In this document: one piece after another, positions 6,051 to 7,304 of the stretch | Layout of the letters: the number at the start of each line of letters is the position of its first letter | Numbering within the stretch: the stretch's first letter is position 1 | DNA from: Bacteroidota bacterium | Lineage (GTDB): Bacteria; Bacteroidota; Bacteroidia; Flavobacteriales; Flavobacteriaceae | DNA: 7,304 nucleotides | Direction: 5' to 3' | Assembly: GCA_023427845.1 (NCBI GenBank) | Contig: JAEYZX010000148.1 | Location: 1 to 7,304 of the forward strand | Notes under the pieces: generated by a model | The model's database searches: none | Told to the model about the DNA's origin: nothing | Seen by the model: only the letters and a program-made list of their open reading frames with translations | Program-made: the position numbers and the translations under genes

Positions 6051-6881
6051 ATGGAATCCGTAATCGCGTATTTTTCTGAAATTCCGTCGCTGCATCGCGG
6101 ATTGATACTTGCAGGCGGAATCGCTGTTTTCTGGCTGCTTGAAAGCGTTCGGCCATTATTTTCTTTTGAATACAGGAAACTGCATCACGCATCGATCAAT
6201 ATCTTCTTTACGATTAGTACGATTGTCGTGAACTTTGCGATGGCCTTTTTGCTATTGATGGCCGCCGAATGGACGGTGCAGAATCATTTTGGGATTTTGC
6301 ATTGGCTTCCCGAAATGAACATCTGGATCTATATGCTTCTTGGATTACTGCTGCTGGATTTAATCGGGGCATGGGTCGCGCACTGGGTGCAGCACAAGAC
6401 AAAATGGATGTGGCGTTTTCATCTGATTCACCATACCGATACATGGATCGACACTACTTCTGCAAATCGGCATCATCCCGGTGAAAGTGTGATCCGTTTT
6501 GTGTTTACGACGCTTGCGGTTTTTATAATTGGAAGCCCGATGTGGATGGTGTTTCTTTATCAGTCGCTGTCGGTTGTGTTTTCGCAGTTCAATCACGCAA
6601 ACATTTCACTTCCGCGAAAAGTTGATCGATTGTTGAGTTACATCATCGTCTCGCCCGATATGCACAAAGTGCACCATCATTATGTGATGCCCTACACCGA
6701 TACCAACTATGGAAACATCTTTTCGATCTGGGATCGGTTGTTTGGTACATTTTCAATCCTCGAGCGTGACCGGATTATTTACGGGGTCGATACACATATG
6801 GATCCAACACAGCACAACAACTTGGAAAACCTTTTAAAAATCCCGTTTCAAAAACGAAAAAATCCGTCGCAATCGATTTAA
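6051..6881 (+). CDS. Fatty acid hydroxylase / sterol desaturase-family membrane protein
   Basis: The 276-residue integral membrane protein belongs to the non-haem di-iron hydroxylase family. It has hydrophobic segments at about 17-31, 51-72, 91-110, 148-172 and 194-202. The histidine clusters that bind the two irons are present in order: HWVQH (111-115), HLIHH (124-128), NRHH (139-142), a lone His182 in FNHAN, and HKVHH (205-209). TNYGNIFSIWDRLFGTF (218-234) is the usual family ending. Such enzymes use O2 to hydroxylate or desaturate lipid substrates. In bacteria these can be fatty acids, ether lipids, carotenoids or sterol-like molecules, and the sequence does not say which. There is no fused cytochrome b5 or other electron donor, so a separate reductant is needed. 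It follows the permease by 37 bases on the same strand, with its own promoter element; a functional link is not evident. The start fits the promoter spacing. No clear terminator follows. Confidence 0.92.
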   Translation: MESVIAYFSEIPSLHRGLILAGGIAVFWLLESVRPLFSFEYRKLHHASINIFFTISTIVVNFAMAFLLLMAAEWTVQNHFGILHWLPEMNIWIYMLLGLLLLDLIGAWVAHWVQHKTKWMWRFHLIHHTDTWIDTTSANRHHPGESVIRFVFTTLAVFIIGSPMWMVFLYQSLSVVFSQFNHANISLPRKVDRLLSYIIVSPDMHKVHHHYVMPYTDTNYGNIFSIWDRLFGTFSILERDRIIYGVDTHMDPTQHNNLENLLKIPFQKRKNPSQSI

Positions 6882-6973
6882 AATAAAAATTTTAGCCGCT
6901 TTAAAAAGTAATTGCATTTTTTATTAATATTGACCAAATAATTAACCTACTACCGGAATTAGTTTTTTAACTG

Positions 6974-7252
6974 ATGAGAAAGAACAAAAAAATTGAGTTG
7001 AATTGGGAACAGACGGAACGCCTGATGACATTGGCACTTGAAGAAAGAAATCCGTTTGAAATCATTAAAAAGGAATTGGGATTGTCAGAGCAGGATGTAC
7101 TCGACATTATGAAAAAGAAGCTTACATCCGATAAATTCGAGCTGTGGAAAAAGAAAGCCATGGCAAGCAAACCAAAACCTAAACCGCCGAGAATCGACGA
7201 ATTTGATGAAGAACTTGATGGCCGATATTATTTCAAAAATAAAATAGATTAA
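6974..7252 (+). CDS. TIGR03643/DUF2805 family protein
   Basis: The small 92-residue protein is charged and soluble, with no signal peptide. Residues 8-62 fit the short, uncharacterised TIGR03643 (DUF2805) family: an initial Trp in ELNWEQTERLMTLALEERNPFEIIKKE, then LGLSEQDVLDIMKKKL, then FELWKKK. The middle reads like a helix-turn-helix (PFEIIKKELGLSEQDVLDIM), so nucleic-acid binding is conceivable but not shown. After the core comes a basic Lys-Pro stretch (KPKPKPP, 66-72) and an acidic, aromatic tail (EFDEELDGRYYF). From memory, some proteobacterial relatives sit near photolyase/cryptochrome genes; no such neighbour is visible here, though the region downstream is cut off. The gene stands alone: 92 AT-rich bases precede it, with a near-match -7 element (TAATATTG, 6925-6932), and a terminator overlaps its stop codon. 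The family call is fairly confident; the function is unknown. Confidence 0.85.
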   Translation: MRKNKKIELNWEQTERLMTLALEERNPFEIIKKELGLSEQDVLDIMKKKLTSDKFELWKKKAMASKPKPKPPRIDEFDEELDGRYYFKNKID

Positions 7253-7278
7253 CTCTCCGTTTGGGGAGTTTTTTTTTT
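7251..7278 (+). terminator. Rho-independent terminator overlapping the TIGR03643-family stop codon
   Basis: An 8-bp stem, AACTCTCC (7251-7258) with GGGGAGTT (7263-7270) and one G-U pair, closes the loop GTTT and runs into an uninterrupted T-run ending at 7278. The last two bases of the TAA stop codon form the foot of the stem. Confidence 0.9.
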
Positions 7279-7304
7279 GATGAGGGATGAGGGATGAGGG
7301 ATGA
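7279..7304 (+). repeat. Heptanucleotide tandem repeat (GATGAGG), cut by the window end
   Basis: Three exact copies of GATGAGG are followed by GATGA, giving 26 bases of perfect 7-bp periodicity up to the last base. The array starts right after the T-tract of the terminator and probably continues past the window. It is intergenic as far as can be seen. Its total copy number and role are unknown. Confidence 0.9.

Noticed and set aside
6214..6596. Several ORFs of 71-78 codons on both strands inside the hydroxylase-family gene.
   Set aside because: They are out-of-frame readings of a gene with intact histidine motifs, and none has a start signal or a recognisable product.
6882..6973. AT-rich gap after the hydroxylase-family gene, checked for a terminator or small RNA.
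   Set aside because: Only weak A/T pairings are present (for example AAAAA...TTTTT around 6904-6921), with no GC stem. A partial promoter match at 6925-6932 is noted with the downstream gene.

Overview
The window looks like chromosomal DNA from a member of the Flavobacteriaceae (Bacteroidota), probably Flavobacterium or a close relative. This rests on moderate-to-low GC, intergenic DNA rich in A and T, a general lack of Shine-Dalgarno sequences, several matches to the Bacteroidota -7 promoter element TAnnTTTG 17-27 bases ahead of start codons, and the identity of the genes: a short htpG, a lipocalin-like plus OmpA lipoprotein pair, and a TIGR03643/DUF2805 protein. These are family-level recognitions made by reading the sequence; no database search was run.

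Layout. Bases 2-238 are the 3' end of an S9 (prolyl-oligopeptidase-type) peptidase, closed by a strong terminator at 261-294. Three genes then lie on the minus strand. A lipocalin-like lipoprotein (2061-2537) and a glycine-zipper/OmpA-type lipoprotein (1361-2050) are 10 bases apart and form an operon that ends in a terminator at 1312-1340. Beyond it lies an orphan ABC transporter ATPase (352-1290). A divergent intergenic region (2538-2718) carries promoters for this operon and for htpG (2719-4605, plus strand), which has its own terminator. Next come a small disordered hypothetical protein (4791-5009) with a terminator, an EamA-type permease (5111-6013), a membrane-bound fatty acid hydroxylase/sterol desaturase-family protein (6051-6881), and a small TIGR03643-family protein (6974-7252) with a terminator that overlaps its stop codon. 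The window ends inside a 7-bp tandem repeat (GATGAGG).

How the genes work together. Apart from the two envelope lipoproteins, which are probably co-transcribed, the genes look like independent, mostly monocistronic housekeeping or envelope units, each with a terminator or promoter of its own. I see no transposase, integrase, CRISPR array, toxin-antitoxin pair, phage gene or defence cassette, and no stretch longer than 300 bases without a gene. I do not see a convincing undescribed multi-gene system. The items most worth a second look are the terminal heptamer array, a GC-rich palindromic block after htpG, a possible promoter embedded in a terminator T-tract before the ABC gene, and the unassigned small disordered protein.
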